The translations under genes and the position numbers were made by a program. DNA of 54,067 nt from Phoronis australis (Eukaryota; Phoronida; Phoronidae), in contig NMRA01000460.1 of the NCBI GenBank assembly GCA_002633005.1, positions 58,672 to 112,738 on the forward strand, written 5' to 3'. Positions 45,701 to 53,516 of this stretch are shown piece by piece. Under the pieces are notes generated by a model that made no database searches, was not told where the DNA came from, and was given only the letters and a program-made list of their open reading frames with translations. Position 1 is the first letter of the stretch; each line of letters opens with the position of its first letter.

Positions 45701-48700
45701 AAATAAAGCCTCTGAGGCAAAAAAAAAATGCCACTAGGGGACACAAGAAACCAACATCAGCTGTGCTATTAACAGGAAGGAATCTGCCAATTTTCATAAT
45801 GATCTTTCAAGCAGTTTGGTGGACAGAACGGTAGACACCAAACGACAAAATTTTAAGTAATAACAAGAGCAATGCCCACCGGATGCATCGGATATAGCGC
45901 AGATATAAGGGATGATTACTATTTTCTAAATTCCCAATAAATGGAACAATGCTAGTAAAGATGAAATAGCCTCTAGGAAGAGCATAACAAGTCTGCAATG
46001 CTCTCCTCAATAGGAACACACTTGTGAAGACCGTAAAAAAATTGAAACAGGCACTGGGGGCACAACGGTAGTCAGATATGTCCAAACGTTGTCATCTGAC
46101 ATCAAGTTCACAGAATGTATCAAATAAACACAGAAAAATTAGGAACCCCAACTGGGAATCGAATCACAGGTCTCTAGATTGCTGGTCTAGTGCTCTTACC
46201 ACTGAGGACCTGATATCATTGCAATTACTGTTTACAGCCGAGTGTTATGTCATACATTCCATGAGCGGCCTTACACCTTTTTCACAGGATATTTGAATAA
46301 TTATATACCATGAGAAAGTTCACAGAAATACACTTTGCAAATTTCGTTCATGCCATTCTAACCATGATAGGAACATATCTTCAAAATTTTATGAACATAG
46401 ATACAGGGGTTTGGAGACACGGCAGTGGACGTCAGGTGGACGGACAGAGCTGATGGCATAAAAATGGCCACTAGCATGCGCAGAGTACGTCGACTCTTTA
46501 CTAGAAACCATTTGCCAAATTTCATGATAATCATGTTGAGGAACTCAGTAGATATTGAGGAGTACTTGAAGAAAACATCAATTGCCAATAGGGGATGCCG
46601 CAGTAGTTGTCCAGCAGCAGCCATGCTCTTCTCAACAGAAACCAAACTGACCTTGGTAGACATTGGGACAGATACATGCAAACAAAACTGGCAAGAGGGT
46701 TGCACCACAGTTTTTTAACCTTATGGAAAATTAACTTCAGCTTTGTGCCATTCAATAAATTTCCATAATAATCTTTTGAGAAACAGATGTCAAAATCTCA
46801 AAAGATAGAAACAAAATCCAAAAAAGGCAGGTAACCTACGAATCTTGCGCCATCAGTATGATGACCATAACCTGTAAAAGGCAAGCTACTGACCCCTCAG
46901 GTGTTGGCGTTCTACAGACTTATATTAGAAGCAACCAAATCAGCATGTGCCATTAAGACAAAGACAATCAGCTGGATGTATTTATGCATGAACAAGTCAC
47001 TGACAGGCTAATAACAATGTAGATATTTGTTTGTCACAAACAATCAACCAAAATCCAGTTACTGCAACTTCTAATCAGATTCGTGTTAAAATTGTGAAAA
47101 CACTTGATGACTAACTTTAACCGAATTGACGAGTCAAAAGTTCTCGCAAAAGTGAAAACATTGTGACATCATTAATGCTAGACAAGTTGAACAGAGCGTG
47201 GACAATGATTTAACTTAATGCCTAAATGCAAGCAACAACTGAGTGTGGATTTTTGGAAGTTTTAAAGCATAGGCTTTGTTAAGAGTATAAATAAACCCTA
47301 TAAATTGTTAAAACCATCATCAATTATTTAGTGTTTCAAAAAATCTATGGCGATATGGCTACCAAATGACACAGTTGAGCCAATTGTTATATGCAAATAA
47401 TGGACCCATGAAAAAACTCCAAGTGACACGAACTAAAATCAGTAGCACTCTGAAGCATATAAAGAGTACAAGCAAGCTATTGTGTTATAAGGAAACCCCA
47501 AAATCCCCGCCATGACAGCTGGGTGGAAGACAAATTCATCGACAGTATAGCCTTGCCGAATGACGGAGAATAGAAGGGAATAAACAAGAGACTGAGCCTT
47601 TCTATCATTAGAATTTTGACGCTGTAATAGTAATTACCAGTCATTTTAGCAGTTACTTAGGCGTCATGATGAGGGAAAAGGTATTTTGTCTGAATACTTT
47701 TGTCATATACATTGTCTCACTCTGGTTGAAGTAAAAATAGATCCAATCCAAGACTGACATTAGGTACATTTTCAAAGGCATCATGAGAATGCCAACATCT
47801 TGATCAAACTTCTTCAGATTTAAGGCTCTTCAGATTGTCATTATTAACAGAGCGCGTTTTTTTTTTGTAAAAAAAGTTGCAACTTCTATTTCCCAAAAAT
47901 CGTGTGAAGATAAATGATGGTTTATTTGTGAACACCTCTGAAAAATCCGGCACAGTAATTAAGGTTGAGACCCAAGGAAATAAATGCCTCAGTTTCACGC
48001 CATAGATACTATTAAATACTACACAGTCACTGTTTACTTAATCAATGAAAGGCACTGTTGGTCAGTAGGGAGTTAGAGTAAAGCTGAAGCAATCCCATAG
48101 GGACATCGAATAGCTTCATTATCAGCACAATTTTGTCTTTTTAATCATACCCTAGTAAAACCATAAAATCAATTATATTTTGCAAATCTTCGCCTAAAAC
48201 TCTTTGTGCATAAAAAAGTATTTCAGAAATTTACAATCAGGTGACCATGTTTTTTCAAAGACCGCATCAACTACTACACGAGCGAAAATTCATGCGTAAA
48301 ACGAGCGAAATCTGCTTCAGTAGCCTAAGAGTCAAAAAACAAAGTGTCCAGGATTTACTATCAAAGCTAGGCAACAAAAAATTTAACCCAATGAAGATTT
48401 TCAAATTTTAACTATTAATTTAAGTTTTTGTTTTTGACAACTGAGATGTCATGCTAATGCCAACCAACAATATTCTCAGACGTGCTCAAATACAGAGGCA
48501 GACTTCACAAAATTTGTGTAAAAAATTTGAAGTGTGTGGAAAAATCTACGTTGCTAAGGAAAGACAGTCAAATAACTACAAGAATCCAGCATTGACCGAA
48601 CACTCATTCGAAAAATGTATGGTTTCACAACCGTTGAGAACAAATTTATGAAGGTGCATTATACACCTATTTAGCTTCAATGATGAATTCAACCGAAGCC

Positions 48701-51700
48701 ATAGGCAATGTGCACATGCACCACTTTCAAATTCATAATTTTAGAGTTGGCCAAACCGAATGAACTCTTCAGTGTTTTCTCGAGAAGTTGATGGTTTCTA
48801 TGTTCTTGTTGGCAATGAAAATATAATCCTATCAAGGTAAGGAATATCACGAGACAGAGTTCTTTTACAAATGGAAAAGGTCTAATTTGATTTTAGATCG
48901 CTAAATGGGGTGAAACACAGCTTTATGCAAAATATTTTAAGAGCTGTTGCCCTTAGTAACAAAGGTGTCAAATTGCCTTTACAACCGCAAATAACAAATG
49001 TCAACAACTGTCTCACCTTCAGGGTGTCGGGTGCGTAAACGATGGGCACTGAGCCCAAATGCAGAGGTCGCCAGAACTTTTCTGTGATGTAATCTTCACA
49101 TAGCGCATTTTCTATGGTAATGGTGAATTTATATTTGGCCATTAGCTTGTAAAAATCATCATGGTCCATGCCTTCCAGAGGGTTAACCAAACTGAAATTG
49201 GAAAGGGTCACGTCGACCAAATGATATGCAGTCTTAAATAAAGAAAATTTGTAGCAGCAACAGTGTACCCATGATCAACAGTGTACCCGCGATCAACAGT
49301 GTACCTACGATCAACAATGTACTTATGATCAACAGTGCACCCACGATCAACAGTGTACATACCATCAACAGTGTACCCACGATCAACAGAGTACTTATTA
49401 CCAACAGGGTACCCATGATAAACAGTGTACCCTTCATCAGCAGCGTGTACTCAGGATCGACAACCCTGCAATTTTTGATGGAACCAATGTTGAACAATCT
49501 TACCAGTTACACTGAATGATGTTCAAAGGCAAGGACACAAACAGCCAGTACTATGTATGTTCCATAATGTTTACTGAACTACATCTGGGCAAAATCCTGC
49601 TTTTTGATGGCGAGTGGTAACAAGTTGAAGCAGCAGGGAAAGCTGGTGAATGGGAAGTTTCCATTTTGGAAAATTCAAAGATTTGGAACAGAAATGTGCA
49701 TTATATAGTAACGAAAATACTTAATTGTTATAGTTAACGTAATTAAATTACAACAAGAAAATCCCAATGACAACTAGACATACATTGAGCTATGGGGTGT
49801 TCATTGTGGGCAAAGTAGACACACCTTTACCCAAGATGTCGATCATCAAGACATTTAGGGTAATGCTAAAACAATTTGTATCCTACCCAGCTTTGAGACC
49901 AATCATCTGAGACCACGTGTGATACTCAGAGACCATAATAATGGCAATTTTGTAATTAATACTGAAGTATTGTTTGAAAAAAATACATCAATCTATAACA
50001 ATGTCCTAGTGAACGTCAGATATGTTGAGTTCATCAGCCATATTAAAACCACTCACTGCTCTGGTAGATCCTTGTTGTGTACACATTTCCCATAGGAGTC
50101 AATGGGAATGTATTTCATCAACTTCTTCACAAACATGTCACGGTCGCTGGGTGCCCCACAGTCACTCTGCACGTAGACAATGGGAGCCAATCCAAGCTCT
50201 TTTTGGTAACGATTCTTGTCTTCTGTCGATACGACATACTTTTTGCTCTCCAGAAACTCGATACTGGAGAGCCATTGTGTGGTAAGGGGATAGTCCGACC
50301 AGCGTCTAAATGTGGCAGTGTGGTTGAACAGTGTTACAATCTCTTCAAAGGAGAACAAGTAGACATTTTTGGGAGATTCCTCGTGAAGTAATGCCCACTC
50401 GTGGTGGGGCTGGCGAGGCAGTGGAAGATCATGAAGCTTGAAGTCGGTGCCATACCAGAGGAACACCTAGAAAAATAAAAAGAAACAGTCAATCACGCAC
50501 TTATGTAAAGTATATATATATTTTGGACATAAACGCATGGGCCTTGATATGAAAACATGCAGAATTTTTTAATACACTGTATTACAAAATTAGTAAAACA
50601 TGGCCTGCATTGAAGATACACAAATATGTCCTGCTTACATAAACCATGATTCATCTGTACATTAAATTTATACAATTGCTCTCTCTTGCTCCCATTCGTC
50701 TGTTCCCCTTCCCTCCAACTCTTTTTGCGATGCACCATTATGCAGGCTCTTCCCCTGGTGTCTCCAGCGTGGGCGTGGACCAACAGGAGTTGTAACACAA
50801 CTTACCATGTAAGTGTCCAGTAATAACGAACCAGAACCCCAGAACAATTATGCAAAAGTATTAATTACATCAGCTGCCTTGAAGTGTCAAAGACAATACA
50901 GCAACACATAAGTCACTGAACGTCAGCTGCCAGTAACTTGGAATTAAATTTGTAATCAGTTATGGGCAGCTTTTTTCATCTTCTTTTGATCGAGGTACTA
51001 ATAGAGTAGGGCACTGCTTAAAATACAGTACATGGTGCATTAGTATGCACCCAGACAAATGAGTTCATTCAACAGTTTGTTATGATATGCAAGATGAACA
51101 AGAATACACAACAGTATCTAATCAGCAGACTGACACTACAAGCTGTAAGGCTAGTAAAGTTCATCTTCCCTGAAGACACAACTGGTTTCATGTTGCAGGT
51201 GGGAAAGAACAGCTGTAGATCACCAGAGGCTTAATGTTGAACTACAAGATAAGTTCATATTCAACTCGGCTAAACTAAGGAGATGAGCAAAAGCACTCGC
51301 AAAAAATGCCAGATTTGTCCATGGAATTAAAACTGAACATATACTCAGACTTCACATTGATATTTTTGACAGAAACATGAATTTTTAAATAATAACTCAC
51401 AACATGTAAAGTATTCCACTTGCAATTACTAAACATCTCAGTTTAAAAGCAAGAATCAGAAAAATCAAGTTGTGAAAATTTGCAAAGCTGGTAAATGATA
51501 AGAAGGTGATTTTTGAGTTTTGTAATTTTTACCTTCATTTGTGGATGATTAGCAAACTTTCGATCAATGGTCATGAAACACTCAACATCGCCGCATTGTT
51601 TGATGGCGCCCTTTTCCCCAGTAAATCCGGTCCACCACAAGAGAATTGGCACTTCGATGTCGGGCCGAAAGGAGTTATTGACAGGTGTGGCCCTATTAGG

Positions 51701-52920
51701 TCGGAGTTTCAAGGTATTTTTAAACTTTCTCTTCGGACTGCCACTAAGGCTGTAGGAAATGATACACTGGAATATAAAAAAACATGAAAAAATAGATTAG
51801 TTTTGTGGTTTGGCACATCTCAGGTTGGATTGCATATATGCCTATAAAACTTTAAATACAACAACATCTCAAAGTAAAAAATAACCAGCTTCAAACTGGA
51901 CTAAATTACAGAAAAAAATCACAATCTATATTATAGGCAATTCCGTATGAACTAGTTGGTGCTAATAAGCAAATGCCTGCAGAAAGCTGTTTATCAATAC
52001 GGGGACGCTTGTTAGTCAATGGTCCCATGTGACTACTTGAACACATATATTTGCACAGAAAAGACTGAATATACTTAGGTAGTACCATTTCACCACAGAG
52101 GACACTACATTGTAAATTTGACACGGAATTGTTTCCAACTGTGTGTTGTTTAAGTATAGTCGATGGCAATAGTCACTTAAAGGGGTCCCGGATTTTGAGA
52201 ACCAGTTTTTCAGTGAAGAAAACTGGTTCTCAAAATGCAGAACCCTCGTCAGTGGCTATTGCCAAAGCGATGATCAAGGTATGTAGTCTAACATTAATGT
52301 TTCAGGTGTTTGGTACAATGGAACATGGCCCCATCAAATAATAAAGAGGAAATCAAAACCAAAAAACAGGAAAAATCCTCATTAAAAGAGCTAAATTCCA
52401 AGCTCTGAGAAATCATCCAGAAACGCTCTCACACAACGTGACTTAGATGTTTTAGTCAGTGTGAGGCATAATTTGCCGAAAAGCTTCCGGCATATGAAGC
52501 TCTTATAGGATCTAGTCGGCTAGAGATGGTGGTCACTGTCTATCGTTTGCCTAGGCAATGACCATCGCCTCTGTTGGCCCGAAGCCTTGCTTGTTCACCA
52601 CTTTTGACTTTGAAACTCGTAGGCGCTAAACAGGCGTGTTGGTCTACGATCGCAACATGTTAAGCCAATCCCATGAATAGCGACGAGCTCAGGTCATTTG
52701 GTGACGGCGCCGTCAAGCCTTTTATGTGCCGAGGATTTTGTCTGGGGTACACAGTGCACGCTTCTTCGTTCACTTAGGCCTTATACTAGCCCTAAGCTAA
52801 TGTGGTTATCATCAAGTTATTGTCCAAACGACTGTCTTAACAACTCACGTAAGTAACGTAGCAAAGCACCAATCCCAGTGCATATTTAAGAAGTCTCACG
52901 ACCATCCCATAGCCTGCCAT
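30186..52920 (-). CDS. FUT10: FUT10/FUT11-like fucosyltransferase (GT10) with three alternative terminal exons
   Basis: Type-II Golgi/ER fucosyltransferase transferring fucose from GDP-fucose. Vertebrate FUT10/FUT11 were long annotated as alpha-1,3-fucosyltransferases and, as I recall, were more recently described as protein O-fucosyltransferases (POFUT3/4) acting on EMI domains. Shared exons are 52849-52920, 51533-51766, 50057-50466 and 49017-49191 (891 nt, 297 codons; junction phases 0, 0, 2, 0). They are followed by one of three terminal exons: 44562-45125 (A), 36094-36642 (B) or 30186-30737 (C). Predicted lengths of 484, 479 and 480 residues match the ~480-490 residues of human FUT10 and FUT11. 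Conserved blocks: PILLWW, QCG..ECF.TIDR, FNHTATFRR, YVQSDC, DSYGKC, and the GT10 signature IENALCEDYITEKFWRP. FUT10 and FUT11 cannot be told apart by eye, so the symbol is provisional. Confidence 0.88.
31731..32227. mobile_element. Inverted-repeat (MITE-like) element, about 500 bp
   Basis: The left end gttacccctagaacaagttgc is close to the reverse complement of the right end (gcaaattgttctagggttac). A third, internal, inverted copy (ggtaacttgttctaggacaattg) lies near 31856-31878. Non-coding. Target-site duplication not resolved. Confidence 0.5.
33245..33350 (+). repeat. Interspersed repeat fragment shared with about 28735-28820
   Basis: Both contain 'ccaatgatgcattagcag.tgacaga', then 'ggt.gaaat.' and 'aaaacagg.ttaagtatc/tagtatc'. 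Confidence 0.5.
33818..33883 (+). repeat. 22-bp tandem repeat, three units
   Basis: Units start at 33818, 33840 and 33862 with 'atatct.c' and share 'tcaagataagtct'-like ends. Confidence 0.6.
36094..36642 (-). CDS. FUT10: FUT10/11-like terminal exon B (middle)
   Basis: Acceptor ctcttcgcag|GAT, phase 0, 182 residues then TGA. Contains DMLPHPNTVVFANQFGTFKE, GVTNKNL, MNFIDGFACHVC, DHYGCPGP and an acidic/aromatic C-terminal segment. It is about 60% identical to terminal exon C over the first 60 residues (counted by eye). No stop or frameshift; conserved Cys and Trp are kept. Confidence 0.88.
   Translation of the reverse strand, partial: DMLPHPNTVVFANQFGTFKELALHLEDLDKDDAKYDKFLQHKQVGVTNKNLRKKMDNRKWQINDFDQMNFIDGFACHVCQEIHKNLRREANGKATVPHHASVDHYGCPGPHVFDGDNMAQVLAQENTEDEDHHFWAHVFEKDKYFAKAFKKYFLDGRYEFTEEDLSHLALDLKSGIVIHDES
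37225..38827 (+). mobile_element. TTAA-flanked DNA transposon with THAP remnant (Kolobok-like)
   Basis: Perfect 14-bp terminal inverted repeats (AGGAGAATGCCACC at 37225-37238, its complement at 38814-38827) are each flanked by TTAA (37221-37224 and 38828-38831). The element is 1603 bp. TTAA target sites are typical of piggyBac and Kolobok transposons. The enclosed THAP-like ORF points to Kolobok, whose transposases, as I recall, carry a THAP domain. No DDE catalytic region was recognised, so it is probably an internally deleted, non-autonomous copy. Confidence 0.75.
37337..37597 (+). pseudogene. THAP zinc-finger fragment inside the transposon
   Basis: An 86-codon ORF starts with Cys-x4-Cys (QCQWFVC) and ends in the THAP-like block ISFFRLSREPEMLRKWL ... 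HLRVRGRHFVDSDF. THAP fingers are C2CH DNA-binding domains with a C-x2-H pair near the end. Here the expected Cys before x2-His is Arg (VRGRH), so zinc binding should be lost. The ORF stops shortly after the domain with no transposase catalytic part. Confidence 0.65.
39556..41290 (+). repeat. Repeat array with CTCF-like cores (copy 3, longest)
   Basis: Begins near 'aacaagagcaccgcgg' and ends in a hairpin segment 'gcaatatgcacgcaccc.cacgtgggcacat' (about 41256-41285), also seen at the end of copy 1. Subunits of about 110-150 bp alternate between related types. Core sites: 40325-40338, 40471-40485, 40611-40623 and 40863-40876, plus weaker ones. Shared landmarks: 'aaatttcatgaaaa', 'ggaactc', 'cgccatctgtt'-like words, 'tttcataatgatcc', 'gtctccttaata'. 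Confidence 0.7.
40099..40242. mobile_element. 144-bp MITE nested in the repeat array (hAT-like ends)
   Basis: Ends CAGTGGCGGATTTAG and (complement) CAGGGGCGGATCCAG form imperfect terminal inverted repeats of a style common in hAT-family MITEs. It is flanked by AATAC on both sides (40094-40098, 40243-40247). Removing the element and one AATAC restores the family sequence 'ctccttaatacagacttatttgcc', which proves it is an insertion. A 5-bp duplication differs from the usual 8 bp of hAT. Confidence 0.75.
41352..41460. repeat. 109-bp foldback hairpin
   Basis: Left arm words gctcattcg, catttcc and cgacgttat are mirrored by ataacgtc, ggaaatg and cgaatgagc on the right, in complementary order. Single-copy within the window; MITE-like or a structured transcript. 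Confidence 0.6.
43053..43081 (+). repeat. AAAAT-type microsatellite
   Basis: Short run of aataaaataaaa-type units. Confidence 0.6.
44562..45125 (-). CDS. FUT10: FUT10/11-like terminal exon A (proximal)
   Basis: Acceptor ctgttttatag|GAC, phase 0, 187 residues then TGA. It encodes the end of the C-terminal lobe: SVISAKEFRTFKELATYL, TTGVTNSRL, a Trp, the CHLC pair (the CxxC disulfide position of this family) and HHYGCPMP. It differs from B and C in lacking their NFIDGF-CHVC block and has a longer tail rich in Arg and aromatics. Most divergent of the three; by eye about 40% identical to B in the first half. Open throughout, splice site intact. Confidence 0.88.
   Translation of the reverse strand, partial: DYYPSPHSVISAKEFRTFKELATYLLRLNSDDGLYNQYLKFKTTGVTNSRLKSELAHREWSILGSGNNLFNTYPCHLCKLVHKEQKMSTDKKSVRITPVHHYGCPMPKTFLGETGDSLEQNEDDWFAQEWLWYKYVAEAFRHLYDRGLGKNFTYFELLEMARPKILKDFPNNRWLDIFERNVERGLY
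45480..46800 (+). repeat. Repeat array with CTCF-like cores (copy 4)
   Basis: Core sites at 45591-45602 and 45731-45742, and weaker ones near 46030, 46465 and 46588. A fresh start 'ataacaagagcaatgcccaccgg' near 45862 suggests two elements in succession. Interrupted by a tRNA-like repeat. Confidence 0.65.
46141..46211 (-). pseudogene. tRNA-like sequence within a composite repeat
   Basis: The minus strand reads A-box agtggtaagagcactaga, a 5-bp anticodon-like stem (ctaga/tctag) around the loop ccagcaa, and B-box gattcgattcc. The acceptor and T stems are poorly paired, so it is a relic or SINE head. The same sequence with the same flanks occurs at 29688. Confidence 0.55.
49017..49191 (-). CDS. 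FUT10: FUT10/11-like exon 4: GT10 signature (donor-binding) exon
   Basis: 175 bp, phase 2 in and phase 0 out; acceptor ctttccaatttcag, donor CTGAAG|gtgaga. It contains YKFTITIENALCEDYITEKF followed by WRPLHLGSVPIVY, the alpha-1,3-fucosyltransferase signature that contacts GDP-fucose. It is the last shared exon; its phase-0 donor is compatible with each of the three terminal exons. An 18-bp minisatellite starts 70 bp upstream in the intron. Confidence 0.93.
49192..50056. other. Intron 3 of the FUT10/11-like gene
   Basis: Non-coding; holds the 18-bp minisatellite. Confidence 0.7.
49261..49460 (+). repeat. 18-bp minisatellite, ten units plus one degenerate
   Basis: Units of the form cagtgtaccca.gatcaa begin at 49261 and every 18 bases to 49440, then a 20-base degenerate unit. 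Open in several frames because 18 is divisible by three, producing a spurious six-residue repeat ORF on both strands. Confidence 0.9.
50057..50466 (-). CDS. FUT10: FUT10/11-like exon 3: catalytic core
   Basis: 410 bp, phase 0 in and phase 2 out; acceptor atttttctag, donor CCAGAGCA|gtgagt. It encodes FLWYGTDF, WALLHEESPKN, FNHTATFRRWSDYPLTTQW (the GT10 acceptor-side motif region), an APIVYVQSDCGAPSDRD block and DSYGKCVHNKDLP. The order and spacing match vertebrate FUT10/FUT11 throughout. Confidence 0.93.
50467..51532. other. Intron 2 of the FUT10/11-like gene
   Basis: Nothing recognised beyond a short TA-rich stretch near 50513. Confidence 0.6.
51533..51766 (-). CDS. FUT10: FUT10/11-like exon 2: stem and start of catalytic domain
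   Basis: 234 bp, phase 0 in and out; acceptor tttatattccag, donor ATGAAG|gtaaaa. It begins with the end of the membrane anchor, then a basic stem (Lys/Arg-rich), then PILLWWTGFTGEKG and a QCG-x-VECFMTIDR block that opens the GT10 N-terminal lobe in FUT10/FUT11. A second possible acceptor (catttcctacag) lies 15 bases in, also in frame, and would remove five residues. Confidence 0.85.
51767..52848. other. Intron 1 of the FUT10/11-like gene
   Basis: Non-coding; contains the 111-bp foldback at 52160-52270. Confidence 0.6.
52160..52270. repeat. 111-bp foldback with a perfect 18-bp inner stem
   Basis: Inner arms ATTTTGAGAACCAGTTTT (52192-52209) and its exact complement (52219-52236) enclose a 9-base loop. 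The outer arms (tcgatggcaatagtcact ... agtggctattgccaaagcga) also pair with few mismatches. Could be a MITE or, if transcribed with the host intron, a hairpin RNA precursor. Confidence 0.75.
52849..52920 (-). CDS. FUT10: FUT10/11-like exon 1: start codon and membrane anchor
   Basis: The ATG at 52920-52918 is the first in frame after an upstream in-frame TGA. It encodes 24 residues: a short N-terminal tail with Arg and Lys, then ALGLVLCYVTY, which continues into exon 2 (CIISYSL) to make a ~20-residue hydrophobic signal-anchor. Donor TTAC|gtgagt, phase 0, fits the phase-0 acceptor of exon 2. Too short for ordinary ORF detection; found by searching upstream for a phase-0 donor. Confidence 0.72.
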
Positions 52921-53394
52921 CGAAAACACCAACTCATTTGTTGTGCTGCTGAAAAGTAATGATTTATCGCCAGGTCATGACTCCCAGATCCCCTTTGTAG
53001 ACGTAGCAAAGACAAAAATCTAGGCCTACAATACTTTACCACGGGTACCAGAGTTGTAGGTCAACTAGGGGGGACGAGAACCGGTGACTGGACAGCCTGG
53101 TACCCAAGCCTTAAGATGGCGCTGACCGCGCTGACCCGTTTTAACCAGAGTAGAAGTAGAAGTCTCGCATCAAGACCATTACCTTGTTCTAGTCAGTATT
53201 TTCAACAAAAATCAATGGAAAATTTGAATAAATATTGTTTATTATTAACTTCTTTAAAAAATCATTTCTTATAAGCGCTGTTGAAACCAAGTCTCGAAGA
53301 TTCCCGTGTGGACGAGACCTTCTCCATCTTGGGTTTTCGTGAGTGCGAAGCTGCGCGTTACACTCTGCTTTAAAAAGCTTTTGCAGGCAGTGAC
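52921..53394. promoter_or_regulatory. Likely bidirectional promoter of FUT10/11-like gene and ATP5PD
   Basis: 474 bp separate two divergent start codons. The interval is richer in GC and CpG in its first part than the introns. It contains AAGATGGCGC (53113-53122), close to the YY1 core-promoter element common in promoters of mitochondrial and housekeeping genes. Transcription starts are not defined. Confidence 0.55.
53116..53274 (+). other. Small upstream ORF, 52 codons
   Basis: An ATG in good context (aagATGg) opens a 52-codon frame whose first half is rich in Arg, Ser, Ala and Leu, like a mitochondrial presequence; the second half is AT-rich. It precedes the ATP5PD start by 280 bp. Either an upstream ORF in the ATP5PD leader or chance overlap with the YY1-like site. 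Confidence 0.25.
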
Positions 53395-53516
53395 ATGGCA
53401 GCGAGAAGGGTTGCCAAGACGGCAATTGACTGGGCAGCTTTTGGAGAGCGAGTTCCAGCTGCTCAAAAAGAGTTTTTACGAGCATTTAAGCACAAACACG
53501 ATACATTTCTGAACAA
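53395..53516 (+). CDS. ATP5PD: ATP synthase subunit d (ATP5PD), first coding exon, gene runs off the right edge
   Basis: The peripheral-stalk subunit d of mitochondrial F1Fo-ATP synthase, on the matrix side of the inner membrane. ATG at 53395 followed by 40 codons and two bases to the donor GAACAA|gtaagt (phase 2). Family features: a short basic start (AARRVAKT), the conserved AIDWAAFGERVP block (animal subunit d has T-I-D-W-x-x-F at the same place) and QKEFLRAFKHKHDTF ahead of the expected helix. Subunit d is about 160 residues, so roughly three quarters lies beyond the window. A possible acceptor (ttttgcag) eight bases before the ATG suggests an untranslated 5' exon. Confidence 0.85.

Larger units (their letters stand above)
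45126..49016. other. Intron between exon 4 and terminal exon A
   Basis: No coding sequence. It contains a repeat array with CTCF-like cores (45480-46800), interrupted by the tRNA-like repeat at about 46110-46310. Confidence 0.55.

Noticed and set aside
46141-46211. Functional tRNA gene
   Set aside because: A and B boxes are present but the acceptor and T stems do not pair, and the same sequence recurs inside a repeat.
49261-49460. CRISPR-like array of short repeats
   Set aside because: Units are contiguous with no unique spacers, in an animal gene intron; it is a minisatellite.
49271-49519. ORFs with a six-residue repeat (INSVPT-like on plus, LLIVGT-like on minus)
   Set aside because: Produced by the 18-bp minisatellite inside an intron; both strands are open simply because 18 is a multiple of three.
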